Positions 35,282 through 48,299 are shown, counted from the stretch's first letter. The stretch is 64,000 nt of DNA from Rhabdothermincola_A sp041688815 (GCA_041688815.1 JBDNHK010000057.1:1-64000); one strand, 5' to 3'. The notes: a model not told the origin generated them from the letters alone. A program made the numbers and translations.

Positions 35282-36289
35282 GCCGGCCGGTCGCGAAGGC
35301 CGAGCAGCTCCTCAATCGCTCCGGAAAGGACTCCCGCCCACCACGCGGCGCGGTACGTCGCAATCACCGCAGCGCTGCCCGTGCGCTCTGCAGCGCCGAT
35401 CGGCGGCTCCCGGGCGCCCACCGCATCGGCGAGCAGGAGCCCTGCGGGGGCAAGGAGCCATCCGGCGGCGCCGACCCGATGTGAGAGCCGCCAGACCAGC
35501 AATACGCACGCCGGAGGTGCGGCGAAGAGGGCCAGCTGCCGCAGCGCAGGCCGCTGGCCACGGACCCACCACCGGCCCTTGGCCCTGCCATAACCGAAAT
35601 ACTGGCGGGCCAATTTGTGGAGGGTTGCCCGTGGCACGTACCCGGAGTCGAGACCCGCCTCGAACCACACCCCCCCCCCATGCCGTGGAGGCGGAACCGT
35701 TGGTTGAGATCCCAGTCCTCGTTGATCCCAAAGTCGGGGTCCCATCCCCCGAGGGCACTGAGGTCCTCGGTGCGGAACACCCCCATCCACACGGTGTCGG
35801 ACGGTCCGGACGAGCTCGATCGCCGGTACCGCGACAACCCGGTCGTGTAACGATTCGACAGCGCCCGAACGATGGAGCGGTCGATGAGTCGCGCTGAGCG
35901 GGCCACAGCGACCTGGCTCCCCCGACCACACCGATGGTCGATTCGCGATCGAGGATGCCCGTGGTGGTCGCGACGTAGCCGGGCTGGATCCGGCTGCGGG
36001 CGTCGAGGCGCACCACGAAGCGACCGCGCGCGGACTCGAGCCCGCGGTTGAGACTGATGGAGGTGCGTCGCCTAGGGCTCTCGACGACATGCAGCACCAA
36101 CCCGAGGGTCGCGGCGGCACATCGAGCCGCGTCCACCGTTGCGTCCGACGAGCAGCCGTCGACCAGGACCACCTCGAGTGCATCGGCCGGGAGCCCCTGA
36201 GCGGCGACGGCCTCGAGACAACCACCGATGTCATCGACTTCGTCGAGGGCGGGGATGATCACCGAGACCGTCGGGACCTCCGACGTCAC
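35278..36289 (-). pseudogene. Frameshifted family 2 glycosyltransferase
   Basis: Three frames together make one GT2 (ExoA-like) of about 335 residues. Frame 1 from the GTG at 36289: VSVIIPALDEVDDIGGCLEA, VVLVDGCSSDATVD, GRFVVRLDARSRI. Frame 2: SDTVWMGVFRTEDLSALGGW, FGINEDWDLNQRFRLHG. Frame 3: VWFEAGLDSGYVPRATLHKL and a two-TM tail. The first break is at a C5 run (35919-35923), the second at a C9 run (35670-35678). Each would be repaired by adding one base. The start overlaps the stop of the sugar transferase remnant (GTGA). Confidence 0.8.
35670..35678. repeat. C9 homopolymer in the GT2 gene
   Basis: Nine C bases on the plus strand (poly-G in the gene) at the second frame break of the GT2 gene. 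Long G/C tracts in surface glycosyltransferase genes are classic slippage sites for on/off switching; they are also places where sequencing errs. Confidence 0.85.
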
Positions 36290-37635
36290 CGCCCACCACC
36301 GCCGAGGACGCTCCCGATCGTGCGCCCGGTGATGCGCAGGCCGAGCGACAGGCTCTGGTGCCGTAGGTACCAGAGCCTGTACTGGAGCTTCTCTCTGGCG
36401 TCGGTCTCGTCGGCCCCGCACGGATACGTGACCTGGGCCCACCCGGTGAGACCAGGCCGCACCAGGTGACGCAGGTCGTAGAAGGGCAGAACGCTCCTGA
36501 GCTCGGCCACATAGTGCGGCTGCTCCGGACGAGGCCCCCACCACCTAAATATTACCACGAATGATGTTGACGGCCTGGGGGAGCTCATCGAGATGGGTCC
36601 GCCGCAGGACCTTGCCGAACGCGGAGATCCGCGGATCGTCGGCGCGGGTCCAGTCTCCGGCCCCCGTTTCGCCGGAACCGGTTCGTGGCCGCATCGTGCG
36701 GAACTTCAAGATGGAGAAGTTCGTTCCCTGTTTGCCGACCCGCTGCTGACGAAAGAGCAGCGGCCCCCGACTCCCGACGAGGTTGCCAACAGCAACAAAC
36801 GGAATCGCGAGAAGCAGCACGACCGAGGCGAGCAGACCCACCGTCAGGTCCATGAGTCTCTTCACCCGTCCGTAGCGGGCACGATGCACCTCGCCGACGT
36901 CGAACAGCAGTGGCACCCGTTCGAGCTCGAACAGGGGCACCTTGCCCAGCCATTGATCGACGAACAACGAGTAGCTGCGCACCCGCACACCCCGCCCGTG
37001 CAGCTCGGCGGCCTGCTCGACGATCGAGTCGTCGGCCTCCGCGTTGCGGTCGAGCACCACCAGCGTGGCACCCGTCTCGACGACACGGGCCACGAGGGGC
37101 CCGTCGGAAGCGGGCTTTCCCTCGAGTTGGCCCGCCCCACTCGGGAGCAGACCCCCACGATCGCCGCCGAGAACTCGGGGGCCCGGCGTAGGTCGCGGCG
37201 AAGCGCCTCGACCTCTTCGACCGACCCGACGACAAGGACCCGGTCACGGTCGGCAGCGCGCTGACGACCGCCGACGGCGAGGGCGGCACAGAACAGGAAC
37301 CAGGGCACGAGGAGCACCGCGGAGCCGAACACCACGAAGCGGGGCAGAAGGGCATCGCTGGTCAACAGCTGGAGCACGGAGATCACCACGGCTCCGCTGA
37401 CCGCGGCGACCACCGAGACCACGAGGGCCCGCCCGGCAGTGCGGGGAAGCTCGGGCAGACCGAGTCCGTAGGCGGTCACCGTCAACACGGCGATGTAGAG
37501 CAACGACCACCCGAAGCGGAACGTGCCGGTGTAGGAGTAGGGCGGATCGGCGAGGACCCGGGCGTGGTAGACGGACAGGCCCACGACGGCCGCGACGATG
37601 CCGCCGTACAGCGCCCATCGCGCCCCTCGTCTCAT
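36286..37635 (-). pseudogene. Broken polyprenyl glycosylphosphotransferase (WcaJ-like sugar transferase)
   Basis: Pieces in three frames. N-terminal part from the ATG at 37635: several TM helices, then a CoA-binding-like domain (VLVVGSVEEVEALRRDL). Middle part: VVETGATLVVLDRNAEADD, YGRVKRLMDLTVGLL (the membrane re-entrant region), FSILKFRTMRP, LRRTHLDELPQAVNIIRGN, ending at TAG 36545-36547. C-terminal part: GPRPEQPHYVAEL, VRPGLTGWAQV, LQYRLWYLRHQSLSLGL. Lesions: a one-base loss near 37128-37137 (G-rich), the TAG, and one extra G in a G run next to it. The intact enzyme would start polysaccharide repeat-unit synthesis by moving a sugar phosphate to undecaprenyl phosphate. Confidence 0.82.
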
Positions 37636-37661
37636 CGATCCACCCTAGGGACGCGACAGTC

Positions 37662-40511
<2,850 letters not shown>

Positions 40512-40517
40512 CCCGAG

Positions 40518-40523
40518 AGCATA
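40518..40523 (-). promoter_or_regulatory. Leaderless-type -10 box of uvrA
   Basis: TATGCT on the minus strand, 6 bases, then the uvrA GTG. A GTTGGTG element lies 7 bases upstream of the box, with partial similarity to the PafBC damage motif; weak. Confidence 0.45.
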
Positions 40524-40562
40524 CCGGCAGCACCAACCTCCAGAACGGACGTTCGATCGAGG

Positions 40563-41906
40563 TCAGCCGTCGCGGGCGCAGACCGCCGCCTCGTTCAGTC
40601 GACGGAAGGCTTCGTTCTGCTCGACCGGCAGGGTCAGGTCGTCCTCCTCCACCAGGAGCCAGCGGCCCGAAGGGAGGTCCCGCCAGGCCAGTCGAGCGAC
40701 GGCCGGCGTCGTGGAGATGACGACGGGCGACCCCCCGTCACTCGCAGGCGTCCGCGCCGCCACTTCGGCCACCGTCGTGACGACCTGCTCGGTCAGCTCG
40801 TGGGCATTCCGAAGCGTCGCCGTCGCCAGCCCGGCCGGGACCAGACTCATCCCGACGATGGTCGTCACGAGGATCCGGCCGGTTTCCGGCATGGTCGCTC
40901 GGGTCCTCGACAAGGCGACGACAGCCACCGGGACCAGAATCGGCAGGCCCATTGCGAAGAACCGACCACCCCACTCACCCGCACCCCCTACGCCAAGCTT
41001 CCCCTGATCGGATCGTGGTTGCCACCAGCCCACTCCAGCGACTGGTGAGGAAGCCCGCCTCCTCGCCGAGCGACGGAGGACGCAGGTCACCACCCCCGTC
41101 GAGAATGCGTGAGTACCAGACCCGGTTCACGAGGAACATCGCCAGAGCCGGGACGACAACGGCGAGCGCGGCAGCGAAGAGACGCGATCGCTTCGCCTCC
41201 AGGCCAGAACGCAGGAGACGAGCGTCGCGGCGGCGACCATGAGGACGGCTTCGTTACGAACGGCGATGGCGACCACCACTGCGCCCGCCACGAGGAGAAG
41301 CCACGGCGCTCGGCCGGAGCGGCACCACCGTTGACACCCGACCGCCGCCAGTCCCGCCACGGCCGCACCGATGGAATGAACGATGACGGAGTAGGCGTAG
41401 AAGAACAGCGGCGTGGCCAGACCCACCGCCCACATCGTCGATCGTCGAGCCCCAGGGGAGGACCCTGACACCAGCAACGCGGCGCACACGGCGGCCATGA
41501 GCGTCCCGGCGACGCCGAGAAGAACGACACCAGGCTATCCGAGCGAGCCGAGCAGAACGCTCACCACGACCGGGTACAGGGGAAGCTTGGCGTAGGGGAC
41601 CCACTGTCCGTCGGCCGCACGCTCCGAAAGATGAATCGGAAACCACTTTCCTTGCGGGTCGACTTCGGGAAACGGCACCGGGAACCGCCAGCCCCCACCG
41701 TCAGCGAGCTGCTGCGCCTGAGCGAGCACCGCGCCCTCGTCTGCGGACCACTGCCAGTGCACGTCCAGAACGGGGAGCATCACGAGGAGAACGACCAGCA
41801 ACGTGAGCACGTGTGCCCACAGGGGCGCGCCCCACATCCGTCTGACCGCCCGGAGAACCACCACGCCGCCATCACGGTCGACGAAGGGCGCGACGCCCGG
41901 CAGCAC
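40563..41906 (-). pseudogene. Broken membrane glycosyltransferase-like gene, copy 1
   Basis: The N-terminal part (HVLTLLVVLLVMLPVLDVHW, SADEGAVLAQAQQLADGG) stops at TAG 41535-41537 and then continues in the same frame (GVAGTLMAAVCAALLVSG, AYSVIVHSIGAAVAGLAAVG, NEAVLMVAAATLVSCVLAWRR). A frameshift near 41190 leads to AAALAVVVPALAMFLVNRVW, and another near 40990 leads to the C-terminal EWGGRFFAMGLPILVPVAVV and LPSGRWLLVEEDDLTLPV. The overall plan is that of a GT39/mannosyltransferase-like polytopic protein of about 440-500 residues. It shares the WGGRFF motif with the next gene, so the two are tandem paralogues. Confidence 0.72.
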
Positions 41907-41930
41907 CGAAGCCGTAGAAGAGCGGGTTCC

Positions 41931-43372
41931 TCACCGGTCGAGGAGCACGACGCGACCGCCGCTCGCGGCGAACGCCGGTGGCGTCACGTCGACTCCCGGC
42001 AACGTCACCTCCACCGATCTCGCGGTGGCGACCGCGCGGGGCCGTCCGTGGCATCGCGAATGGTCTGGGCGACCTGTGACAACTGCGCCCGCTCGGCGAG
42101 GACCCATCTCGTACCGTCGTCCTCCCAACCCACCTTCGGCAGGTAGGACTGGTCCGTCACCACGGTGGCCACGTCGAGCGCCCGGAACTCGTCGATGAGC
42201 GCGCGCGACTCCCGATTGATGCTTCCGACCACGACCAGGGCCACGATGACCGAAGACACCGCCAGTGCGGCCACCGCGCCCCGAACGCCAGAACCGAGTC
42301 GGTGCGAAGCACCGCCCTCCCCGAGCTGCCACCCTCCCAGACAAGCGAGCGGGACGATCGCCGCGGAGAAGAACCGACCGCCCCATTGGATGGCGCCACG
42401 GGCCACGCCGGGAAGAAGCCACTCACGAGATCGTTCGAGCTGATCCAGGCCCGACCACAGGTGAGAAAGCCGAAGCGAGCAACGCGGTGAGGACGATTCC
42501 TCGATCACCCCGAGACCCTGCGGCGGAACGGACGCCCGCCCATCCGGCGAGAACCATCGCCACGACACCCATGATGATCAACGTCGTGCTCTGACGAGTC
42601 GGGAGGAACGCCGGCTCGAGCAGGGAGTGCCAGAGGCCGTCGAGTCGGCCGGCAAGGTAGGACTCACCCCCGGTTCGATCAGCCAGCAACGACCGGGAGC
42701 CACCAGTGATGCTCTCGACCCACATCCGCTGAACGACGCCCGCGAGCGCCACCGCGGCAACCGCAAGCCACCCGGAGGATCGCTCGGAGCCTCGGCGATG
42801 CCAGGCGAGAGCTCCGGCGACCCCGAGCCCGGCCACGGCCGTCATGAGAGCGTGGCCCCAGAGGATCCAGCCATTCACCAGCACCGGGCTGGACGCGCAC
42901 AGCCAGAAGGCCGACCGGCGCGCCGTGGGCCCCGCCCAACCCGCAACGGCCCAGGGGGCAACGCACGCCAGAACCACGGCAAAGAGCGGAAGCGCTTCGA
43001 GCCCATTCGATCCGAGAAGCGACCACCCCGCGGCGAGGACGACGATGAACAATGGTTGCCGGACGTAGGGAAAGACCCCGTTCGGACCCTGGTCGACTCC
43101 AGCGAGCGGGTACCAGTCGGCCCCCGGATCCACTGACGAGTATCGCCATCCGACGTCCCAGCTCCCCTCGGCCGCCGCACGGGCCTGGGTGCCGTACAGG
43201 CCCTCATCGACGGTGATGACGTCATGAAGACCGACGAACCAGGTCGCGGCGAACAGCGCCGCGCAGAGAACCAGGACGTGAACCCAGAGGGGCGAAGCCC
43301 AGGCCGAGCGGGCCCACGTGATCAGGACGGGTCCGGGGGCGCTCCCGCGACAACGACATCGTCCGTCGTCAT
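41931..43372 (-). pseudogene. Broken membrane glycosyltransferase-like gene, copy 2
   Basis: The ATG at 43372 gives only MTTDDVVVAG and is shifted near 43325. The main frame then holds SAWASPLWVHVLVLCAAL, GLHDVITVDEGLYGTQA, PYVRQPLFIVVLAAGW and further helices, ending at 42423. A second shift near 42475 leads to WLLPGVARGAIQWGGRFFSA, RALDVATVVTDQSYL and TRWVLAERAQL; a third near 42040 leads to the C terminus ending GRVVLLDR. At least three frameshifts are present. It is paralogous to the gene downstream by the shared WGGRFF segment and layout. Confidence 0.72.
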
Positions 43373-43505
43373 CGCCGATACCCCGCCACCGGGAGCCGGG
43401 GGACCGCAGTCGTCGGGTCCACCACGATCCTCACGAAAGTGGACCCGGTCGCCATCCTTCTCATCATGACCCATCAGCGCAGCCGTTCGGCCGAAGGTCG
43501 CTCTC

Positions 43506-45521
43506 TCAACCGACTTCGCGAAGCTCCCGTTTCAGATCCTTGATCTCGTCGCGGAGACGGGCGGCGTACTCGAAGCGCAGATCAGCCGACGCCTCGTGCA
43601 TCTCCTCTTCGAGGGTGCGGACGAGCCGCTCGAGCTCGGCGGCGGGCAACTCGGCGAAGTCGGTGCGGGGGCGGTCGCGCCGAGTGGAACGCTGATCCTT
43701 GCCCGGCATCGGTGCCTTCGCCGCCGGGCGCAGGTAGGCCAGGATGTCGGTGACGGCTTTGCGAATGGTCTGGGGGTTGATGCCGTGCTCGAGGTTGTAC
43801 GCCTCCTGCAGTTCGCGCCGGCGATTGGTCTCCGACAGCGCCCGCTGCATCGAGTTGGTCACCCGGTCGGCGTACATGATCACCTGCCCGTCGACGTTGC
43901 GGGCGGCTCGGCCGATGGTCTGGATGAGCGCCGTCTCCGAACGTAGGAAGCCCTCCTTGTCGGCGTCGAGGATGGCGACCATCGACACTTCCGGGAGGTC
44001 GAGTCCCTCGCGCAGCAGGTTGATGCCCACGAGGACGTCGAACTCTCCGAGGCGTAGATCGCGGAGGATCTCGATGCGCTCGATGGTGTCGACCTCGCTG
44101 TGGAGGTACCGGACCTTGACGCCCAGCTCGAGGAGGTAGTCGGTGAGGTCCTCGGCCATCTTCTTGGTGAGGGTGGTCACCAGGACCCGATCACCCTTGA
44201 TGACGGTGGCGTTGATGTTCTCGATGAGGTCGTCGATCTGACCCTTGGTGGGCTTCACCACCACCTCGGGATCGATGAGGCCGGTGGGCCGCACGACCTG
44301 CTCGACGATCTCGGTCGAGTGCTGACGCTCGTAGGGCCCCGGGGTGGCCGACAGGAACACGGCCTGACCGATGCGCTCGGTGAACTCCTCGAACCGCAGC
44401 GGGCGGTTGTCAGCCGCCGAGGGCAGGCGGAACCCATGCTCGATCAACGTGGCCTTGCGCGACCGATCGCCCTCGTACTGGCCGTGGAGCTGGGGCACGG
44501 TGACGTGGCTCTCGTCGAGCACCACCAGGAAGTCGTCGGGGAAGTAGTCGATCAGCGTGTAGGGGGGCTGACCGGCGGAACGACCGTCGATCGGGCCCGA
44601 GTAGTTCTCGATCCCGTTGCAGTACCCCACCTCGGCCATCATCTCGAGGTCGTACTGGGTGCGCATGCGCAGACGCTGGGCCTCGAGCAGCTTCCCCTCC
44701 TTCTCGAAGGTGGCCAACTGCTGTTGCAGCTCGACCTCGATGCGCGCCATGGCCTTGGTGAGCCGCTCCTCGCCGGTGACATAGTGCGTGGCCGGGAACA
44801 CGATGAGCTCCTCGAGCTCGGTGACCTTCTCGCCGGTGAGCGGATCCACCACGGTGATGCGCTCGACCTCGTCGCCGAAGAGCTCGATGCGCACGGCCGT
44901 CTCGTCGTAGGCCGGGTGGACCTCGATGGTGTCGCCCCGGACCCGGAACTTGCCGCGCACCAGGTTCATGTCGTTGCGCTCGTACTGCAGGTCGACCAGG
45001 CGGCGCAGCACGTCGCGCTGCTCGTGGTTCTCCCCGACGCGCACCACGAGCAACTGGTCCTTGTACTCGAGCGGCGAACCCAGGCCGTAGATGCACGAGA
45101 CCGACGCCACCACGATGGTGTCGCGCCGGGTGAGCAGGGCCGACGTGGCGGAGTGGCGGAGCCGGTCGATCTCGTCGTTCACCGACGAGTCCTTCTCGAT
45201 GTAGGTGTCGGAGGCCGGCATGTAGGCCTCGGGCTGGTAGTAGTCGTAATAGGAGACGAAGTACTCGACGCGGTTCTCGGGGAAGAACTCCCGGAACTCG
45301 TTGGCCAGCTGCGCGGCCAACGACTTGTTGGGGGCCATCACCAGCGTCGGCCGCTGGAGCTGCTCGATGGTCCAGGCGATGGTGGCGCTCTTACCCGAAC
45401 CGGTGATGCCGAGCAGTGTCTGATAGCGATTGCCGTTGCTGATGCTGTCGACCAGCTCGGCGATGGCCCGAGGTTGATCTCCCGCCGGCGCGAAATCGGA
45501 GACCAGGCGGAACGGGGGCAT
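43506..45521 (-). CDS. uvrB: Excinuclease ABC subunit B
   Basis: A 671-residue helicase-like subunit that checks damage and recruits UvrC. Walker A LLGITGSGKSATIA, the beta-hairpin region YYDYYQPEAYMPASD, helicase motifs DADKEGFLRSETALIQTIGR and AARNVDG, and the C-terminal UVR domain (LEEEMHEASADLRFEYAARL) are present. The ATG is 6 bases after TAGACT. Confidence 0.98.
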   Translation of the reverse strand: MPPFRLVSDFAPAGDQPRAIAELVDSISNGNRYQTLLGITGSGKSATIAWTIEQLQRPTLVMAPNKSLAAQLANEFREFFPENRVEYFVSYYDYYQPEAYMPASDTYIEKDSSVNDEIDRLRHSATSALLTRRDTIVVASVSCIYGLGSPLEYKDQLLVVRVGENHEQRDVLRRLVDLQYERNDMNLVRGKFRVRGDTIEVHPAYDETAVRIELFGDEVERITVVDPLTGEKVTELEELIVFPATHYVTGEERLTKAMARIEVELQQQLATFEKEGKLLEAQRLRMRTQYDLEMMAEVGYCNGIENYSGPIDGRSAGQPPYTLIDYFPDDFLVVLDESHVTVPQLHGQYEGDRSRKATLIEHGFRLPSAADNRPLRFEEFTERIGQAVFLSATPGPYERQHSTEIVEQVVRPTGLIDPEVVVKPTKGQIDDLIENINATVIKGDRVLVTTLTKKMAEDLTDYLLELGVKVRYLHSEVDTIERIEILRDLRLGEFDVLVGINLLREGLDLPEVSMVAILDADKEGFLRSETALIQTIGRAARNVDGQVIMYADRVTNSMQRALSETNRRRELQEAYNLEHGINPQTIRKAVTDILAYLRPAAKAPMPGKDQRSTRRDRPRTDFAELPAAELERLVRTLEEEMHEASADLRFEYAARLRDEIKDLKRELREVG

Positions 45522-45527
45522 GGTCGG

Positions 45528-45533
45528 AGTCTA
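45528..45533 (-). promoter_or_regulatory. Leaderless-type -10 box of uvrB
   Basis: TAGACT on the minus strand, 6 bases, then the uvrB ATG. No Shine-Dalgarno sequence. No clear LexA or PafBC site is seen. Confidence 0.45.
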
Positions 45534-45633
45534 GGAAGGAACTAGGACTTCGATGCTTGTCCACCTGGCCCCGCGAAGCCAACTTGGCGAGTGCCCGGAG
45601 CGGTCGCAGATCCCTGGTCTGCCTCGCGGGCGG

Positions 45634-47478
45634 TCATCCGTCGACCGCAGCGAAGTCAGGCCGATACCGGCCGACGAAAGGACCACACGTGATGACCTCG
45701 CCGTCGAGACTGTCGAAAACGAGCTGTGCCATTCCTCCGCTGTAGTCGAAAAGTGGCGAAGTAGGCGTCGCATCGGTGATGCCGCCTTGGGAGGCAATTC
45801 CGTCAACGGGCGCAGTCTGGAACAGGATCAAGTAGTCGCCGGCGTCATCCACACGATCGACCCGTTCGATGAGCCCCACGCGATCACCCGGCAGCTCGGG
45901 CGGGTACCACCAGTCGACCGGGAGCGGATTGCGTCGGTCCAGCAACATGGGCACGCCGGGGTTGTCGGGCAGCACGGCCAGTGCCGAGGCCGGATGCAAC
46001 TCGAGGCACTCTGAGATCTTGGCCATGTACGCAGCCGTCACCTCGTTCGTCCTCACCCCCACTACCGATGGTGCTACCCCGCTCAGCGATCCTGTCTGGG
46101 CCCAGGCCGCCACGTCGCGGTAGACGTGATCGCGGCGGAGGGGCACGGACCACACGAGAAGGACGAGAGCCAACGCCAGAGCACCACCCGAGGCGGTTGC
46201 CGCGAGGACCGCACGGCCTTGGTCACCGACCCCGAGGCCTATCAGCGCTCCGGACCTGAGGAGCACAATGACCACGAATCCCCCGGCGACGAGGTTGGGG
46301 ACCGGGTAACCCCACGACAGGGAGGCCATCCAGCCCACGGCCAGCACTGCGGCTGACGCTGCGTCCACTCGCCCTGCAACGACGCTCCATGTCGAGGCCG
46401 CAACCACCGCCAGCCACCAGAGGTGCATCCCCCATTCGCCACCCAGCCCCAGTCCACCGGCGAGCGTCACGGCCGCGGCCATGGCCAAGATCAGCGCTCC
46501 GCTGACGACTTGAGCGACTCGAGTCCACGGTTCAAACCGGTTCGCCAGGCTGCCGTCGGCACCCGCGGGGTGTCGGCGCAACAGGCCGAGGCCCATGGCA
46601 GGAACGGTCGCAGCCAGCATCACGACGATGATGAGCCCGCTGGACGGCAGCCCCTGGGCCATGGAGAAGACGTCCACCGATTCGGCTGCGGTCATCTGGT
46701 CAACCGCCGCGAAGAAGCCCCCCGCTCCCGCCACCCAGATTAGATAGCAGAATCCCGGGAGAACAAGCGCTCCCGCCGCCGCAGAGATCGCCCTGTAGCC
46801 CGGTCGCTGGGCAACCGGCGTACTGCGCACCGCCCAGATGAACCACAGCACCGCCAGCACAGGTACTGCGGCGAAGCTCTGCTTCACCAGCGGAGCAAAT
46901 CCCGCAAAGAAAGCCCCGGATGAGAGCCACACGAGGCTGCCCCGACGGGCGCCCACCTCGATCAGCCACAGGGAGACGACAGCGAGCAAAACCCCGTCCA
47001 CAGTGTGCCAGCTCATCAAGGGGAACGTGTGAAGGCTCACAACAAACCCCGCGGCAACAACGGCCCCCTCACGGCCTTCCCACACCCGAAAGGGTCGACC
47101 AGTGATCAGGCGGACGATCATCGCGGCCGTCACAACGAGCTGCGCCAGTACCACGATCCGCGAAATCATCAGCTGCGGGCCCGGCAACCCGATGTCGAGC
47201 AGATGGAGGATCGCGGCCCCCGCCGGCCTGGGGGTGGCAAAGTCCGCGTGCGGGACCTCACCCCCCCACAACCGCTGGGCCTGGGCGAGGATCAGTCCGT
47301 CGTCTGTGGGGTTGAATCCGAGTCGGGTGAACCAGAGAACCGACCACACGAGCGCACCGCCGACAACAACGCCCGGCACAAGCCGACGCCACCCCAATCC
47401 GACCGAGCGGCGAACGGACTCTGTACGAGAAGACGCCGTGTCGCCACCCATCGGTTTCGAACCGCCGTTCGCCTGCAC
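45634..47478 (-). CDS. Polytopic membrane protein, glycosyltransferase (mannosyl/arabinosyltransferase)-like
   Basis: A 614-residue protein with about 10-12 TM helices and an extracytoplasmic C-terminal domain (~500-614). The first loop after TM1 has the acidic pair of GT-C enzymes (FNPTDDGLILAQAQRLW), a good candidate active site for a polyprenyl-phosphate-sugar-dependent transferase. It is the only intact member of this kind in the region and is divergent from dprE2-ubiA-dprE1, which make the arabinose donor. I prefer the GTG at 47478, 6 bases after TATCAT; the ATG at 47451 is an alternative. Acceptor and donor are unknown. Confidence 0.8.
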   Translation of the reverse strand: MQANGGSKPMGGDTASSRTESVRRSVGLGWRRLVPGVVVGGALVWSVLWFTRLGFNPTDDGLILAQAQRLWGGEVPHADFATPRPAGAAILHLLDIGLPGPQLMISRIVVLAQLVVTAAMIVRLITGRPFRVWEGREGAVVAAGFVVSLHTFPLMSWHTVDGVLLAVVSLWLIEVGARRGSLVWLSSGAFFAGFAPLVKQSFAAVPVLAVLWFIWAVRSTPVAQRPGYRAISAAAGALVLPGFCYLIWVAGAGGFFAAVDQMTAAESVDVFSMAQGLPSSGLIIVVMLAATVPAMGLGLLRRHPAGADGSLANRFEPWTRVAQVVSGALILAMAAAVTLAGGLGLGGEWGMHLWWLAVVAASTWSVVAGRVDAASAAVLAVGWMASLSWGYPVPNLVAGGFVVIVLLRSGALIGLGVGDQGRAVLAATASGGALALALVLLVWSVPLRRDHVYRDVAAWAQTGSLSGVAPSVVGVRTNEVTAAYMAKISECLELHPASALAVLPDNPGVPMLLDRRNPLPVDWWYPPELPGDRVGLIERVDRVDDAGDYLILFQTAPVDGIASQGGITDATPTSPLFDYSGGMAQLVFDSLDGEVITCGPFVGRYRPDFAAVDG

Positions 47479-47484
47479 GCATGG

Positions 47485-47490
47485 ATGATA
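47485..47490 (-). promoter_or_regulatory. Leaderless-type -10 box of the membrane glycosyltransferase-like gene
   Basis: TATCAT on the minus strand, 6 bases, then the GTG at 47478. It supports the longer start over the ATG at 47451. Confidence 0.4.
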
Positions 47491-47533
47491 GCTATGGTCC
47501 ACCTCCAGGTCGGACGACAACGGGTGGACGATT

Positions 47534-48298
47534 ATGCGAGACGCCCTCGGGGCGGTGCAGTCGGTGTTGGTGCTCGGAGGGAACTCCGAGATCGCCCTGG
47601 CCACGGTGCGGGCCCTCATCACCGGACGGTGCCGAACGGTGGTCCTGGCCGTGCGGGATCCTGACTCGGCGACCACCGCCGCCGCCTCACTACGCGGGCT
47701 CGGTGCCACCACCGTGGAGACGGTCGCCTTCGACGCCTCCACTCCCGAGACGCACCAGGGCGTCGTCGACGACTGCTTCGACCGGTTCGGGGACCTCGAC
47801 CTCGTGATCTGCGCGTTCGGCGTCCTCGGCAATCAGGAGGACTTCGACCACGATCCCGTGGCCGCCGCCCGTGCGGCGAGCGTCAACTACACCGGGGTCG
47901 TCTCGAGCGGCCTGGCCGTCGTCAGCCAGCTCCGCCGCCAGGGCCACGGCACGTTGTTGGTCATCTCCTCCGTGGCCGGCATCAGAGCCCGAAAGGACAA
48001 CTACGTCTATGGATCCTCGAAGGCCGGTGTCGACGCATTCACCCAGGGCCTCGGTGATGCCCTCATCGGTACGGGGGCCCGCACCGTCGTCGTGCGACCG
48101 GGCTTCGTCCACACCAAGATGACCGAAGGGATGGCGGCGGCACCGTTCTCCACCACACCCGAGAAGGTGGCCGAGGCCATCGTCCAGGGCCTGGCCAAAG
48201 GTCGAGAAGTCATCTGGGCGCCCCCGATCCTGCGCTACGTCTTCGGTGTGCTGGGCCACCTCCCCCGGCCGCTCTGGCGCATCGTCAGCCGTCGCTGA
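47534..48298 (+). CDS. dprE2: Decaprenylphospho-beta-D-erythro-pentofuranosid-2-ulose 2-reductase
   Basis: A 254-residue short-chain dehydrogenase: NAD-binding VLVLGGNSEIALATV, catalytic Ser in LVISSVAG and Tyr/Lys in YVYGSSKAGVDAF. The GGNSEIA motif and the C terminus (LPRPLWRIVSRR) are typical of DprE2. It does the second half of the epimerisation of decaprenylphosphoryl ribose to the arabinose form. GGTGGA lies seven bases before the ATG. ubiA and dprE1 follow with overlaps. Confidence 0.92.
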   Translation: MRDALGAVQSVLVLGGNSEIALATVRALITGRCRTVVLAVRDPDSATTAAASLRGLGATTVETVAFDASTPETHQGVVDDCFDRFGDLDLVICAFGVLGNQEDFDHDPVAAARAASVNYTGVVSSGLAVVSQLRRQGHGTLLVISSVAGIRARKDNYVYGSSKAGVDAFTQGLGDALIGTGARTVVVRPGFVHTKMTEGMAAAPFSTTPEKVAEAIVQGLAKGREVIWAPPILRYVFGVLGHLPRPLWRIVSRR

Positions 48299-48299
48299 A

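Noticed and set aside
42005..42568. An independent 187-residue membrane protein
   Set aside because: It is the C-terminal part, in another frame, of the broken membrane glycosyltransferase-like gene beginning near 43372; its start lies in mid-protein.
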